A stretch of DNA of 64,000 bases from NCBI GenBank assembly GCA_029821875.1, contig JALGXW010000017.1:1-64000 (forward strand), in the 5' to 3' direction. A model generated the notes under the pieces. It searched no databases. It was not told where the DNA came from and saw only the letters and a program-made list of their open reading frames with translations. This document shows, piece by piece, positions 17,795 to 27,238 of this stretch. Both the position numbers and the translations under genes were made by a program. Every line of letters starts with the position of its first letter. The stretch's first letter is position 1. The DNA is from Candidatus Hebobacterum abditum (GTDB taxonomy: Bacteria; Armatimonadota; Hebobacteria; Hebobacterales; Hebobacteraceae).

Positions 17795-20700
17795 GTGCCA
17801 CAGCAAGGACCCGAGGCCTGCATAGGCGACATCGTCGCCATCGTCCGGACCGCCCCCGTCGTGTCCCTCGCCGACGTCAACCAGCTTCGACGGCAGCTGC
17901 GTGACGGTGCCGATCCCGGGGCGGAGCTGGCCGCGCTGCTTCGTGACTACTGCCTGGCTGACCCCGACACGCGGGCGGCCTTTGACGTGATGATGGGCGC
18001 GCTGACCGCAGACTCGCGGATCGGAGATGCATTCCATGTCCAGGGGGTGTATGGCACGGGGAAGTCGCACCTACTTGCCGCTCTGGCCTTGCTCACCGGC
18101 CATCCTCGAACGGCCTGGCCCGTGTTTCTCGAGGGGCATCCCGAGTGCGAAGAGCTTGCACTGGCCTTCGACAGGCGGCGCCTCGTGGCTGCCATCGCCC
18201 TCGACGAGTATCCGTCCAGGACACATCCCCTAGAGCACGTTGTTCTCGCCGAACTGGAGCGCGCGCTGGCCGAGGACCACGGGGTGAAGGTCGCCCTCAC
18301 CGAGGAGTCTCACCTGCTGGATCTCGTGGACCGCTATGTGGTTCCCCAGGCCGGCGCAGAGCTGGATCGGGTTGCGTCTGAGGCCTGCGGGCAGGGCTGG
18401 GCGGAGCTGCGAAGTCAGGACCCTGGCCGGGCGGCTCAGGTTGCATTGGAGTTCATCACCGCCACCAGCTTCCCCCTGGACTGGCGTCGGTCGCGTTCGG
18501 CGGCCTGGGCCGAACTGCGGCGAGCACTTCAGGCCTCTGAACTGGATGGCGCCGTCATTGTACTCGACGAGTTGGGGCTCTTCCTTGCGAGCAAGAATCG
18601 GCAGGCACTGAACGAGGACGCCTCCTTCCTCCAATGGCTCGCGCAGAGAACGGCATCGTCGCCCGTCTGGCTCATATGCTCCACCCAGCGCGGAATAGAG
18701 GAGGTAGGAGACATCGACAGACGCACGCTGCGGCAGCTGCGCGACCGCTTCCGCGCGGGCTTCACACTGGACCTGACGGAGATCGAGTGGATCGTCCAAC
18801 ACAAAGTCGTGCAACGGCGGAACCCGGCAGCCTTCGCGGACTTCATCGAGGAGCTCTGCAATCTCTACCGCGGCGCCGAGGGTGAACGGCCTCTCGCGCC
18901 CGAGGAGCTCAAAGCGTCATATCCGATCAACCCTCTATGCCTCCAGGCCGTCAGACGCGCCGCCGAGACACAGCTATCCCGCACTCGGAGTGTCATCAGA
19001 CTGCTGGCCGAGGCCGCGCGTGATGACAAGCTGCTTGGGCTTCCTGCGGACCGACTTCTCACCCCGGATGTCGCCTTCGACGTGTTCAGAGACGAGATGG
19101 CGATGAGTGTTGCCGGACGCAGGCAACTCCACGCGTTCGACGTCCTCATGGCGGATGCTCGGCGCCTGGCACCGGGGGAGGAGAACTGTCTCGAGGTCGT
19201 CGTGAAGGCTCTCTGCTTCCTCGGCGTGGGCGAGGTCCGCTGGTCGGCGGGCGACCTGCGACGCAGTCTGATTGGCTGCCAGGAACCTGGCCTGTGGCGG
19301 CAGCCCAACAAGCTGACTGACATTCTCGGCTCCCTCTACCATCGCGGAGCCTACGTCGAGCGGACTCGGAGCGACAGCGGTGATGTATACTACGTCGATG
19401 CTTCTTCGGACAGCTCGGAGCGGATCAGGGGGAGGCTGAGTGAGCTGACGGCGGACCTGAGTCTCGAAGACGAGCGAGTTCTCAGGGCGGCATTGGGGGC
19501 CTGTCGGGCGAGCACTTTTCCCGTTGCGGCAATGGGCGAACCGCGCAGCCTCTCCGTGGAGTGGCTGAACGGGGCGCGACTCGTCAGTGCAGTGTGTCGG
19601 GACTTGCGCGGGATCACGGCGGGAGAGATCATCAACCGAGCCGGTACGCTCGCGTCGCCGGCCACGAGAGAAGATGGGCAGCTCTTTCTTGCCTCACCGA
19701 CGGTTGACCTCGCCGCGCAACAGCGGGCGTGGTGTGACGCCTGCCGCGAGCTCGACCACCGATTCTCCTCCGGGATGGTGGCTTGGCTGCCAGGCGCGCT
19801 CGGCGAGACGACTCGTGAGCAATTGCTGGAGCACGGTGCTCTCGCCTCCATGGTCGCAGATAGGACGCTCGCGCGTCGGCGCGGTGATGACATCCGCGAA
19901 AGAGTGCGAGAGCGGCGGGCTGCCTCAGAGGATCACATGAGAGCTCTGCTGCAGCGGACCTACTACGAGGGGACGGTTATCGCCGCCGACGGCAGCGAGG
20001 TCATCGCGCGGGAGCGGCTCTATGGTCTGCTCGGGCACTGGGAGGAGACGCTGTCTGAGATCTTCGCGGGACCATTCCGCCGGCTCTTCCCCCTCTTCCC
20101 GCCGGTTGCGCCTCGAAGACGGCTGGCGGGAAGAACGCACACGAATCAGATCATAGACCAGTTCATCAGACCCGGGCGCGTGCGGCTGCCGCCTGCTTCT
20201 GCCCTCGAAGGTCATCTCGATTCATACGCGGCCCCCCTGGGCTTGGTGGACCGAGAGGAAGCGGACTTCGTTCTGCGCTTCGGCAACGCCGACCTTGTGG
20301 CGGCCGCACTTGCCGCCACGCCTGAGCGGCACAGCGATGACGACCTCGAACCGGACGAAGCGATCTCGCTGAACGAGCTTGCAGGGCGGCTGGCGAAGAG
20401 CGAATGGGGGCTCACGCGCGAGCAGTGCGAGCTCCTGCTGGCGGCGCTGATTCGCACCGGTCACCTCGTCGGACTCGACGCCTTTCTCCAGCCGGTGTCG
20501 CTCGATCAGGCTGCGGCGCCCCTGGGAGACAGTCTGCCGTACGTCACGCGAGGAAGTGCGCTCGATGGCAGCGCCGCGGCCGACGCGAGGGCGCTGTGGG
20601 AGAGCGCCAGCGGGGAGCCGGCCGGGGAGTGGTGCCTGCCGGTACAGGAGAACGCCTGGCGATTCTTCCTCGGGTGGGCGGCGGAGTTGTCGGCGCGCTC

Positions 20701-21739
20701 GGCCGAGCATGCCGAGGCCATCACACGAGCGGCACTGAGCCTGGACCACCCGCCGGATGCCTGGGACTGGGCACGGGAGGCGCTCGCTTGCGCCGAGGCC
20801 CTTGCCATCGCCGTGGACGCGTCGCTCTCATCGCGCGACGGTCTTGCTGGGCTCGTGACGGCGGCAAAGCGATTACCAGGTGGCCTTCAGCAGACGCGCA
20901 AGCGGCTGGCTGATTGGCAGTCATGCTATCGTTTCGTCTCCGATGACAGGGAGGAGGTCCCGGCCCTCTGGCGACTCGTCTCAGATGCTGGAAGCAACTT
21001 GCCGGCGGGAGTGCTCGCCCGCAGTAGAGAGAAGTTGCTGGACCAATTCAGGACACCCCGCGACGTGGCCCTCCAGACAGGCACGCTGAAGGCGGCGGCG
21101 AGGCAGTGGCTCGACAGCTACCGCCGTCACTACTTGGCCTGGCACGAACAAGTGCACGCGCCCTCTCAGTTCGCAGCTCTGTCCGAGTTGCGGCAGTCGG
21201 CGACCCTTGAGGCAGCGCGCCGGCTCGCGCAAGCCGGCCTGCGTAGAGAGGAGACAACAGGGATCGAAGCAGGGCTCGGCAAGGCGTTGGGACAGCGATG
21301 TCTCGCGGGCGATCCATTGCCGGCCGGACATGTCGTCTGTCCCCTCTGTCGGCTCGCCCTCGGCGAGACGCCCTCGCAGCCTGACGCCGCAGAGCTGGGT
21401 GTCAAGCTCGAAGACCTGGTGAGGGATCAGCTTCGCGATCTGCGCGGCCAGGCCGAGATGCTGCGCCGCCGACTGGGAGCTGTCCACGATGCAGGCACAA
21501 GGGAGCGCGTCGAGAAGCTGCTCGAAGCGCACGAGGCGGGGGCCGACAAGCTTCTCCCTGTGCTCATGGAGGGCACGATTCCCTGGCTGCGCGAGCAACT
21601 GGCCCAGCCGGTGGCCCGGCGGCGTGAGCTGAGGGAGCTGGCGGAGCGGCTGAAGGGTAAGGAACTCACGAAAGGCGAGGTGCTGAGGATCGTGGCGGAG
21701 TGGTTAGGGGAGGAGGAGGGGTCTGTGGAGGTGGTGTGA
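17795..21739 (+). CDS. large P-loop ATPase, BrxC/PglY/DUF6079-like
   Basis: This 1314-aa protein has a Walker A motif GVYGTGKSHLL at residues 84-94, Walker B VIVLDELGLF at about 254-263 and a sensor-like VWLICSTQRGIEE after it. This arrangement, an N-terminal ATPase followed by a very long helical body, is what BREX BrxC/PglY and DUF6079 proteins show. Near the C-terminus there is a CPLC motif, then a charged region likely to form coiled coil. GTG 17795 has a GAGAGGGGG stretch upstream. No BREX or Pgl methylase, phosphatase, protease or nuclease partner lies nearby, so a defence role is only inferred from fold. Confidence 0.7.
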   Translation: MPQQGPEACIGDIVAIVRTAPVVSLADVNQLRRQLRDGADPGAELAALLRDYCLADPDTRAAFDVMMGALTADSRIGDAFHVQGVYGTGKSHLLAALALLTGHPRTAWPVFLEGHPECEELALAFDRRRLVAAIALDEYPSRTHPLEHVVLAELERALAEDHGVKVALTEESHLLDLVDRYVVPQAGAELDRVASEACGQGWAELRSQDPGRAAQVALEFITATSFPLDWRRSRSAAWAELRRALQASELDGAVIVLDELGLFLASKNRQALNEDASFLQWLAQRTASSPVWLICSTQRGIEEVGDIDRRTLRQLRDRFRAGFTLDLTEIEWIVQHKVVQRRNPAAFADFIEELCNLYRGAEGERPLAPEELKASYPINPLCLQAVRRAAETQLSRTRSVIRLLAEAARDDKLLGLPADRLLTPDVAFDVFRDEMAMSVAGRRQLHAFDVLMADARRLAPGEENCLEVVVKALCFLGVGEVRWSAGDLRRSLIGCQEPGLWRQPNKLTDILGSLYHRGAYVERTRSDSGDVYYVDASSDSSERIRGRLSELTADLSLEDERVLRAALGACRASTFPVAAMGEPRSLSVEWLNGARLVSAVCRDLRGITAGEIINRAGTLASPATREDGQLFLASPTVDLAAQQRAWCDACRELDHRFSSGMVAWLPGALGETTREQLLEHGALASMVADRTLARRRGDDIRERVRERRAASEDHMRALLQRTYYEGTVIAADGSEVIARERLYGLLGHWEETLSEIFAGPFRRLFPLFPPVAPRRRLAGRTHTNQIIDQFIRPGRVRLPPASALEGHLDSYAAPLGLVDREEADFVLRFGNADLVAAALAATPERHSDDDLEPDEAISLNELAGRLAKSEWGLTREQCELLLAALIRTGHLVGLDAFLQPVSLDQAAAPLGDSLPYVTRGSALDGSAAADARALWESASGEPAGEWCLPVQENAWRFFLGWAAELSARSAEHAEAITRAALSLDHPPDAWDWAREALACAEALAIAVDASLSSRDGLAGLVTAAKRLPGGLQQTRKRLADWQSCYRFVSDDREEVPALWRLVSDAGSNLPAGVLARSREKLLDQFRTPRDVALQTGTLKAAARQWLDSYRRHYLAWHEQVHAPSQFAALSELRQSATLEAARRLAQAGLRREETTGIEAGLGKALGQRCLAGDPLPAGHVVCPLCRLALGETPSQPDAAELGVKLEDLVRDQLRDLRGQAEMLRRRLGAVHDAGTRERVEKLLEAHEAGADKLLPVLMEGTIPWLREQLAQPVARRRELRELAERLKGKELTKGEVLRIVAEWLGEEEGSVEVV

Positions 21740-21928
21740 GCTGATGGGGATCAGGCCGAGGAGGTGGGGACGGGGGCAGAGAAGTCCCTACTAGAACGTG
21801 TGCAGAACTCTCCCAAGGCGGCTCTGGAGGCGTCTCGAGCCCGTCAGAGGGCGACTCGAAAGATGGTCAACACTGTGGTAGCCTGCGAAGCGGCGACGGG
21901 GGCGACCGCAACGGGAGGTGGGATTCAG

Positions 21929-22882
21929 ATGTCCAGCAGACAACCGTGTCTTACGGCCGTGCTGGTCCTCACGTTGGCAGTCAGCCTGGCGGGCGCTTCG
22001 GTGGCAGGCCAATTGGGGGATCAGGCTCCCGAATTGAGGGTCGCGGAGTGGGTCAAGGGCGGGCCTGTGACGCTCGCGGAGGGCAAGGGGAAGACCATTT
22101 TCGTGGTCGAGTTCTGGGCCACGTGGTGTCCGCCCTGTAGAGACAGCATCCCCCATCTCACGCAACTCCAGAAGAAGCTGAAAGACAAAGGCGTGGTCAT
22201 TGTCGGCGTAAGCCTTGAGGAAGCGAGCACCGTCCGCGAGTTCGTCGAGAAGATGGGATCCAAGATGGACTATGCGGTCGCCGTGGACGACAAGGGGACG
22301 ACCAGCAAGAGATATCTCCAGGCTTGGGGCATCGAGGGGATACCGCATGCTTTCGTCGTCGACACCGAGGGAAGAATCGCCTGGCACGGCCATCCTATGG
22401 GGCAGTTGGGCGAAGTTCTCGAAGCGATGCTCAGCGGCGAGTATGACGTCCGGACTGCGCAGCTCTACGCACGAGCCTTCGAGCTCATCGGGAACTACTA
22501 TGAGCTTGCCACGCGCTCGCTGAATCCCGACGAGAAGAAGGGCCTATCGGCTCTTGGCGCGAGAATCCTCGACCTCACCACAGGGATCAAGAGCGCGGAG
22601 TTGCTGAATGCCTTTGCCTGGATGATTCTGAAGGACGAGGAGATCAGGGAGCGAGACTTCGAGCTGGCGTTGAAGGCTGGGAAGGCGGCCTATGATCTGT
22701 CCGAGGGCAAGGTCGCAGCCGTTGTCGATACATATGCCTGGGCCTTGTTCGAGAATGGGAGAGTGGCCGAGGCGATCGAGATGGAGAAGAGCGCCTTGGA
22801 TCTCTGCACCGATGAGGAAGAGAAGGCCCAGCTGAGGAAGACGCTCGAGCTGTTCGAGCAGAAGGCAGAGCAATCGGGCTGA
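21929..22882 (+). CDS. TlpA/ResA-like thiol-disulfide oxidoreductase with C-terminal helical repeats
   Basis: This 317-aa protein has a signal peptide (hydrophobic residues 8-27) and a thioredoxin-like domain with the active site WATWCPPC (the CPPC at 67-70), followed by the redoxin features VIVGVSLEE and GIPHAFVVDTEG. After about residue 170 it becomes helical and TPR-like (AFAWMILKDEE, ALKAGKAAYDLSEG, ALFENGRVAEAIEMEKSAL), probably a partner-binding platform. ATG 21929 is preceded by GGGAGGTGGG; the open frame upstream lacks a signal peptide. It likely acts outside the cytoplasmic membrane. Confidence 0.88.
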   Translation: MSSRQPCLTAVLVLTLAVSLAGASVAGQLGDQAPELRVAEWVKGGPVTLAEGKGKTIFVVEFWATWCPPCRDSIPHLTQLQKKLKDKGVVIVGVSLEEASTVREFVEKMGSKMDYAVAVDDKGTTSKRYLQAWGIEGIPHAFVVDTEGRIAWHGHPMGQLGEVLEAMLSGEYDVRTAQLYARAFELIGNYYELATRSLNPDEKKGLSALGARILDLTTGIKSAELLNAFAWMILKDEEIRERDFELALKAGKAAYDLSEGKVAAVVDTYAWALFENGRVAEAIEMEKSALDLCTDEEEKAQLRKTLELFEQKAEQSG

Positions 22883-22912
22883 GGAATGCTCCCGGCGACG
22901 GGGAGTGCCACT

Positions 22913-22955
22913 GAGGGGCGGCGCGGTGAGCCTGAGAAGGAAGCGCCGCCTCTTC
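22913..22955. terminator. stem-loop between convergent genes
   Basis: GAGGGGCGGCGC (22913-22924) pairs almost fully with GCGCCGCCTCTTC (22943-22955) around an 18-nt loop, between the TlpA gene and the convergent gene ending at 22999. A second, smaller hairpin (TGCTCCCGG...CGGGGAGTGCC) sits just before it. Bidirectional termination is likely. Confidence 0.5.
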
Positions 22956-22998
22956 GCTCTGGGCGCGGATGGAGGCTGTCACGGGGTCCGATTCGCGT

Positions 22999-24138
22999 CT
23001 AGATCGGGCAGGCTTTGAGCTGGCCTTCGAACCACTGGTAGAAGTCTGCGTTCGGGATATCGTCATGGCCAAGGACCATAGGCGAGCAGGGGCGGCCCGT
23101 CACGTAGGCGAGATGGCTCTCGAGTGCTGTCTGGTCGGTATCCTTGTCGATCTCCAGCAGGTGGCGCAGGGATGAGTCCGGCACAGTGTCGGTCTCTTCC
23201 GGCGCGACGGCGTTCAGCCAGATGAGCCGATATACGTCATCGATCGATAGGTTGAGGTTGTCGAAGTCTCGCTCGATACTGCGGGCCAGGTCGTCGTCCT
23301 GGTCACCGTAGTCCACAACGAACTTCTCCAGCGTGTCGATGGCATCGGCCAGGAAGACACCCAGCGCAGCAGACAGGTTGTACAGCTTGCCGGCCGCGAT
23401 GATCGCGGCGTCGTCGGAGGCGCCGCCTCCCCGCCGCTCCCGCACATACATGTACCGGATGCGGTCGCCGCGAACATCCGGCCCGGGATCGTCGACGACC
23501 AGGCCCTCGCGCTTGTAGGCCTCGATCTGGTCGGCGTGTTCTCCCGCGGCGAGCTGGTCGCCGTTGAGGTCCATGGTGCGCATCACCTCGGTGTCGATGA
23601 AGCGCATGCAGCCGCCGCCGATTCGAATCCCCGTCTGTCGCTCGGCCTGCAGGCGCAGCTCCGAGTCGTCGCGAAGTCCGCCCAGGTAGAGGCCGCGTAG
23701 AACTTCGGGTGGGTCCACCTCGATGTGGCGCAGCAGCCCGCACCCGATCAGCCCTTCCCCCTGCTCGTCGACGAGAGAGGGGGGAGCCTTCCCCTCGATG
23801 GCGCGGGAGGCCCATTCGAAGACCTCATCTATCAGGTCTTGGCGCTGCTCGGCCACGACAGTGGGGTTGCGTCCGAGCGCGCGCACGATATCGTCCATCT
23901 CCGTGTTGGGGAAGCGCCGGCCGGCGAAAGCGCCGTGTCCCATCTGCGCGTGTCCCTCGCAGGACTGCATGAGGATGTTCTCTGCCGCCTGCTCGGTTGT
24001 GCGCAGGCGCATGGTGTAGAGCATCCGCTGGAAATCCTCGCGGATGAGGTCATAGGGCGAAGTCTGTGGACGGCGCTGGTGGTGACGGGACTTGCCGCCT
24101 TTCTTGCGCCGGTGTTTGTGGTGCTTCTTGCGGGGCAT
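22999..24138 (-). CDS. unknown protein with a very basic, His/Lys-rich N-terminus
   Basis: I do not recognise this 379-aa protein. It starts with a strongly basic tail (MPRKKHHKHRRKKGGKSRHH) that could bind nucleic acid or metal. The rest is soluble, acidic and mainly helical, with stretches such as QSCEGHAQMGHGAF, GIRIGGGCMRFIDTEVM and DAAIIAAGKLYNLSAALGVFLADA. No signal peptide, transmembrane helix or nucleotide-binding motif is evident. ATG 24138 was chosen because the upstream extension to 24201 has different composition. Neighbours (a TlpA protein and an MntP-like pump) give no clear hint. Confidence 0.7.
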   Translation of the reverse strand: MPRKKHHKHRRKKGGKSRHHQRRPQTSPYDLIREDFQRMLYTMRLRTTEQAAENILMQSCEGHAQMGHGAFAGRRFPNTEMDDIVRALGRNPTVVAEQRQDLIDEVFEWASRAIEGKAPPSLVDEQGEGLIGCGLLRHIEVDPPEVLRGLYLGGLRDDSELRLQAERQTGIRIGGGCMRFIDTEVMRTMDLNGDQLAAGEHADQIEAYKREGLVVDDPGPDVRGDRIRYMYVRERRGGGASDDAAIIAAGKLYNLSAALGVFLADAIDTLEKFVVDYGDQDDDLARSIERDFDNLNLSIDDVYRLIWLNAVAPEETDTVPDSSLRHLLEIDKDTDQTALESHLAYVTGRPCSPMVLGHDDIPNADFYQWFEGQLKACPI

Positions 24139-24281
24139 GGGGCATCTCCAGGATTGGCTTCCGAAGAACTCTTCTGATAGGAGGGGCAGGCTCCTCCTCA
24201 TGCGGGACCGCGCGCAAGCTTGCCTGGAGGCCGCTGATTCTCCTATGATGGGAGGTCTGTCGTTCCGGGAGGACCGCTCAG

Positions 24282-24842
24282 TTGAGTACGATAGAGGTCA
24301 GCCTTCTCGCGGTCGCGCTTGCCATGGACGCGTTCTCGGTGGCCGCCTCGGCGGGGCCCAGGTGCTGTCCGAAGTTCGGCGCGCTGCGTCTCTCGCTGGC
24401 CTTCGGGGGATTCCAGGCGGGCATGCCAGTGCTGGGAGCCCTGGTCGGGTCCCTCTTCTACGTCTACGTGCGTGAGTACGACCACTGGGTAGCCTTCGGC
24501 CTGCTTGAGATGATCGGCCTGAGAATGGTCATTGAGGCGGCACGGCACTGGAAGGGCGAATCTGAGCAGGCCGATGAGGCGAGCTTCGATCCCTCGTGCG
24601 GCCTCCCGCTGCTCGGCCTGAGCGTCGCGACTAGCATCGATGCATTCGGCGCCGGCATGGGGATGCGGATGGCCGGGGCGAACCTCTGGCTGGCGTGCCC
24701 GATGATCGGGGGCATCACGGCCGCTCTCACGTTTCTCGGCGCCAAGCTTGGCATTCGCGCAGAGCGATGGCTGGGCCGAAAGGCCGAGCTGCTCGGCGGA
24801 CTGGTCCTCATGGGCCTCGGCGTGAAGATGCTGGGGATGTAG
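24282..24842 (+). CDS. mntP: MntP-like manganese efflux pump
   Basis: This 186-aa membrane protein has six hydrophobic segments and the paired family motifs AMDAFSVA (first helix) and ATSIDAFGAGMGM (fourth helix), whose aspartates are needed for manganese export in MntP. Length matches the family. The start is TTG 24282, preceded by GGGAGGACC. I looked for the manganese-sensing yybP-ykoY riboswitch in the 143 bp upstream and did not see its conserved loops. Other cation substrates are possible. Confidence 0.85.
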   Translation: MSTIEVSLLAVALAMDAFSVAASAGPRCCPKFGALRLSLAFGGFQAGMPVLGALVGSLFYVYVREYDHWVAFGLLEMIGLRMVIEAARHWKGESEQADEASFDPSCGLPLLGLSVATSIDAFGAGMGMRMAGANLWLACPMIGGITAALTFLGAKLGIRAERWLGRKAELLGGLVLMGLGVKMLGM

Positions 24843-24955
24843 GGAGAGGCGGGACAGCCGACATCGCGCAGCACTCGATCCGGACTCATGGTGTTGGGTA
24901 GGGTAGCAGTTGGCCTGGGGCCTGCTGGCGCGGGGGCACTAGGGATGGGCGGCAA

Positions 24956-25420
24956 TCAGATGGATTTGCGGGAGACGGCCCGGTCGCGGCCGGGGCCGGC
25001 GTAGTCCTTGATGATGGGAACGCCATCTTCATTGGGCTCGCCGAGAAGCTCCATGCCCAGGGCCTGGTGGAAGGCTATGGAGTCGGCATTGGTGGGGCTC
25101 GTGATGGCGCGTATCTCAGTGCAGTTCTGTGTCTTCGCGTAGGCGATGAGGTGATCGTAGAGGCGCCGGGCGAGTCCGCGTCTGCGGTAGGCTCGACGTA
25201 CGCCGACAAACTTGACATAGGCGGCGGCCCGGGTCTGGGAGAGGAAGCCGAAGAGGTAGGCGGCGACCGTGTCGCCGTCCTTGATGACATAGGCGGTGTT
25301 GCCGAACTCGCGCACGTACATGGGGTGATGGAGGTAGAGCGTCCGGTCGTCTCCCCAGAAGTCAGCGATGTCGTTGAAGATCTGGGAGAAGTCTTCGAGG
25401 GAGCAGTTGGTGATCGTCAT
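24956..25420 (-). CDS. GNAT-family N-acetyltransferase
   Basis: This 154-aa protein has the acetyl-CoA-binding signature of GNAT enzymes in VRRAYRRRGLARRLYDHL, followed by the strand and helix around ITSPTNADSIAFHQALGM. It would acetylate a small molecule or protein amine that cannot be named. It is a single gene; about 130 bp separate it from the upstream minus-strand gene. Confidence 0.88.
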   Translation of the reverse strand: MTITNCSLEDFSQIFNDIADFWGDDRTLYLHHPMYVREFGNTAYVIKDGDTVAAYLFGFLSQTRAAAYVKFVGVRRAYRRRGLARRLYDHLIAYAKTQNCTEIRAITSPTNADSIAFHQALGMELLGEPNEDGVPIIKDYAGPGRDRAVSRKSI

Positions 25421-25550
25421 GGGTCGGAGGTTGGGCGGGAGGGGATTGAGTCCCTTTTGGGATGTGTCTCGCGACGCTCGGGCGCCTCAGGCGCCTTGGC
25501 CCCGAAACCGCGTGACATCGCTCGAAGGCTGCCTTACGCGCGGTTCGGCG

Positions 25551-26060
25551 TCAGAACCGAGACGCGTCGTCGGCACCCGCGATGAACACCCGATAGTGGT
25601 CGTACTCGACATCGCGCTGGCCCGATTTGAACACCACCTTGAAGCTGCGCTCCTGGCCAGGGGCCAGTGTCTCATTGCTCCAGTCCTCGCTAGTATCGAC
25701 GAGCTCACCCTTGGAGTTGTAGTAGTCCACCTGAATCGTGATGGAGCGCCACGGGGTCTCGCTCACATTCTTCATGGTGCCGATCACACACCGGCTGCCT
25801 TCCTCATCCTCGCCCGGGTGATGGCTTGTGATCTGGATGGCGTCGGGCTGCTGCCAGTACTTCTGCTCATCGAACATCTCCTCGAACATGAACCGGTCCA
25901 TGATGAGCATAAAGCCCACAAACAACGCCAGCACACCCACAGCGGGCAGGAGATGCCGCTTGACCGGCCCTCTCCAATCGACCCACTCCCGGCAGTGGTG
26001 GCACTTGACGCTGTCGGCGGGAATATCCTGCCTGCAGTGCGGGCACGGCTTGGTGTCCAT
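25551..26060 (-). CDS. zinc-ribbon membrane protein with FxLYD-like extracytoplasmic domain
   Basis: This 169-aa protein starts with a zinc ribbon (CPHC at residues 6-9 and CHHC at 20-23), has one membrane helix (LLPAVGVLALFVGFMLIM) and ends with a beta-rich domain (MKNVSETPWRSITIQVDYYNSKGELV...ALAPGQERSFKVVF-like) similar to FxLYD domains. The likely topology is ribbon inside, FxLYD outside. The role is unknown. Just after the stop there is an inverted repeat (25502-25512 with 25539-25548) and a GGCGCC-TCA-GGCGCC hairpin (25481-25495) that may end the transcript. Confidence 0.75.
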   Translation of the reverse strand: MDTKPCPHCRQDIPADSVKCHHCREWVDWRGPVKRHLLPAVGVLALFVGFMLIMDRFMFEEMFDEQKYWQQPDAIQITSHHPGEDEEGSRCVIGTMKNVSETPWRSITIQVDYYNSKGELVDTSEDWSNETLAPGQERSFKVVFKSGQRDVEYDHYRVFIAGADDASRF

Positions 26061-26152
26061 GGTTGCGCCTCCCCCTGTAGCTCAGCGCTCGCGTATACCT
26101 GACCCATAGAGCAGAAGGCAAGCCGCCGGAGGCGGCCAGGGCCCCTGCCCAA

Positions 26153-27238
26153 CTACCCCTTCATCCCACTCAGGGCGATTCCTCTTACGAAGTAGCGCTG
26201 GCCGATGGCGAAGACGATGAGCACCGGGATCATGACGATGACGGAAGCGGCCATGAGGAGGTGGTACTCGGTGGTGTAGGAGTCCTGGAAGTGGGCGAGG
26301 CCGATGGGGAGGGTCTTCAGCGCGAGGCGGTCCACCACCATCAACGGCCACAGGAAATCGTTCCAGGAGTGGAGGAAGACGAAGGTGGTGAGGGTGGCGA
26401 GGGCCGGCTTCGACAGCGGCATGATGATGTGCCGGTAGACGGCGAAGGGCGAAGCCCCGTCGATGACGGCCGCGTCCTCCAGGTCCCGGGGGATGGTCAT
26501 GAAGAACTGCCGCAGCAAGAAGGTGCCGTAGGCGGAGAACATCGGCGGGAATATGAGGGCCGCGTAGGTGTTCGTCATGCGCAGGTTGCTGAGGAGCGCG
26601 TAGACGGGGAGCATGATGACGATGGCCGGCACCATGAGGGTGGCGAGGTAGCCGAGGAAGATCGAGTCGCGTCCGGGGAAGCGCAGACGAGCGAAGGCGA
26701 AGGCGGCGAGCGAGCTTGTGAGGACCGTGCCGATGGTGATGCAGACGGTCACGATTATGGAGTTGAGGTAGAAGACGAGGAAGCAGTCGACGTCCTTCAG
26801 CAGCCCGGAGAACGCCTCCCGTACCCGCATCCCGCGGGCGCGCCAGGCCTGCGCGTAGTTATCCCAGTGGAATCGCACCTCTCGGACCGTCCGCAGCTCC
26901 TCCTCCGGCAGCACCATCCGCTCTCCGGCCCGCCCCAGAGGCGATACGGCTTGCACGTGCGCTCCCTCGGGCGAGTACCTGACGACGGCCACCCGAAGTT
27001 CGGGCTGGCCGACGACCTCGGCAAGGCGGCACTCCCGGCCGTCGATTTCAACCGTGACCGGCTCGGTGGGAATCCAGCGCGGCGGGAACTCGACCGCGTA
27101 GGCGGGGGCCTTGAGCGATGTCGAGACCATCCAGGCGAACGGAGCCAGCATAGTGAGGCCGATCGCCGCCAACAGCACGTAGCTTGCCGCGACCCTGAGC
27201 CGCGGGCGTCGGCGAGCTGTCGGGGCCGGAGTCGTCAT
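26153..27238 (-). CDS. sugar ABC transporter permease, MalG type, with an enlarged external loop
   Basis: This 361-aa inner-membrane permease has six membrane segments and the EAA loop EDAAVIDGASPFAVYRHIIMPLSKP that docks the ATPase. It is about 80 residues longer than usual. Between the first helix and the core lies an insertion (roughly residues 45-125, including TVEIDGRECRLAEVVGQPEL and the WDNYAQAW segment) predicted to face outside. ATG 27238 overlaps the upstream permease stop (ATGA). No ATPase or binding protein is adjacent. Confidence 0.88.
   Translation of the reverse strand: MTTPAPTARRRPRLRVAASYVLLAAIGLTMLAPFAWMVSTSLKAPAYAVEFPPRWIPTEPVTVEIDGRECRLAEVVGQPELRVAVVRYSPEGAHVQAVSPLGRAGERMVLPEEELRTVREVRFHWDNYAQAWRARGMRVREAFSGLLKDVDCFLVFYLNSIIVTVCITIGTVLTSSLAAFAFARLRFPGRDSIFLGYLATLMVPAIVIMLPVYALLSNLRMTNTYAALIFPPMFSAYGTFLLRQFFMTIPRDLEDAAVIDGASPFAVYRHIIMPLSKPALATLTTFVFLHSWNDFLWPLMVVDRLALKTLPIGLAHFQDSYTTEYHLLMAASVIVMIPVLIVFAIGQRYFVRGIALSGMKG

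Noticed and set aside
17795-21739. Complete BREX or Pgl defence system
   Set aside because: Only the ATPase-like gene is present; no PglX methylase, PglZ phosphatase, BrxL or BrxA/B-like gene lies nearby.
23610-23640. tRNA T-arm-like GATTCGAATCCCC
   Set aside because: It lies inside the coding frame of the 379-aa protein and no acceptor, D or anticodon arm surrounds it.
24139-24281. yybP-ykoY manganese riboswitch upstream of mntP
   Set aside because: Only a simple GGAGG/CCTCC hairpin is present; the conserved loops of the riboswitch are missing.
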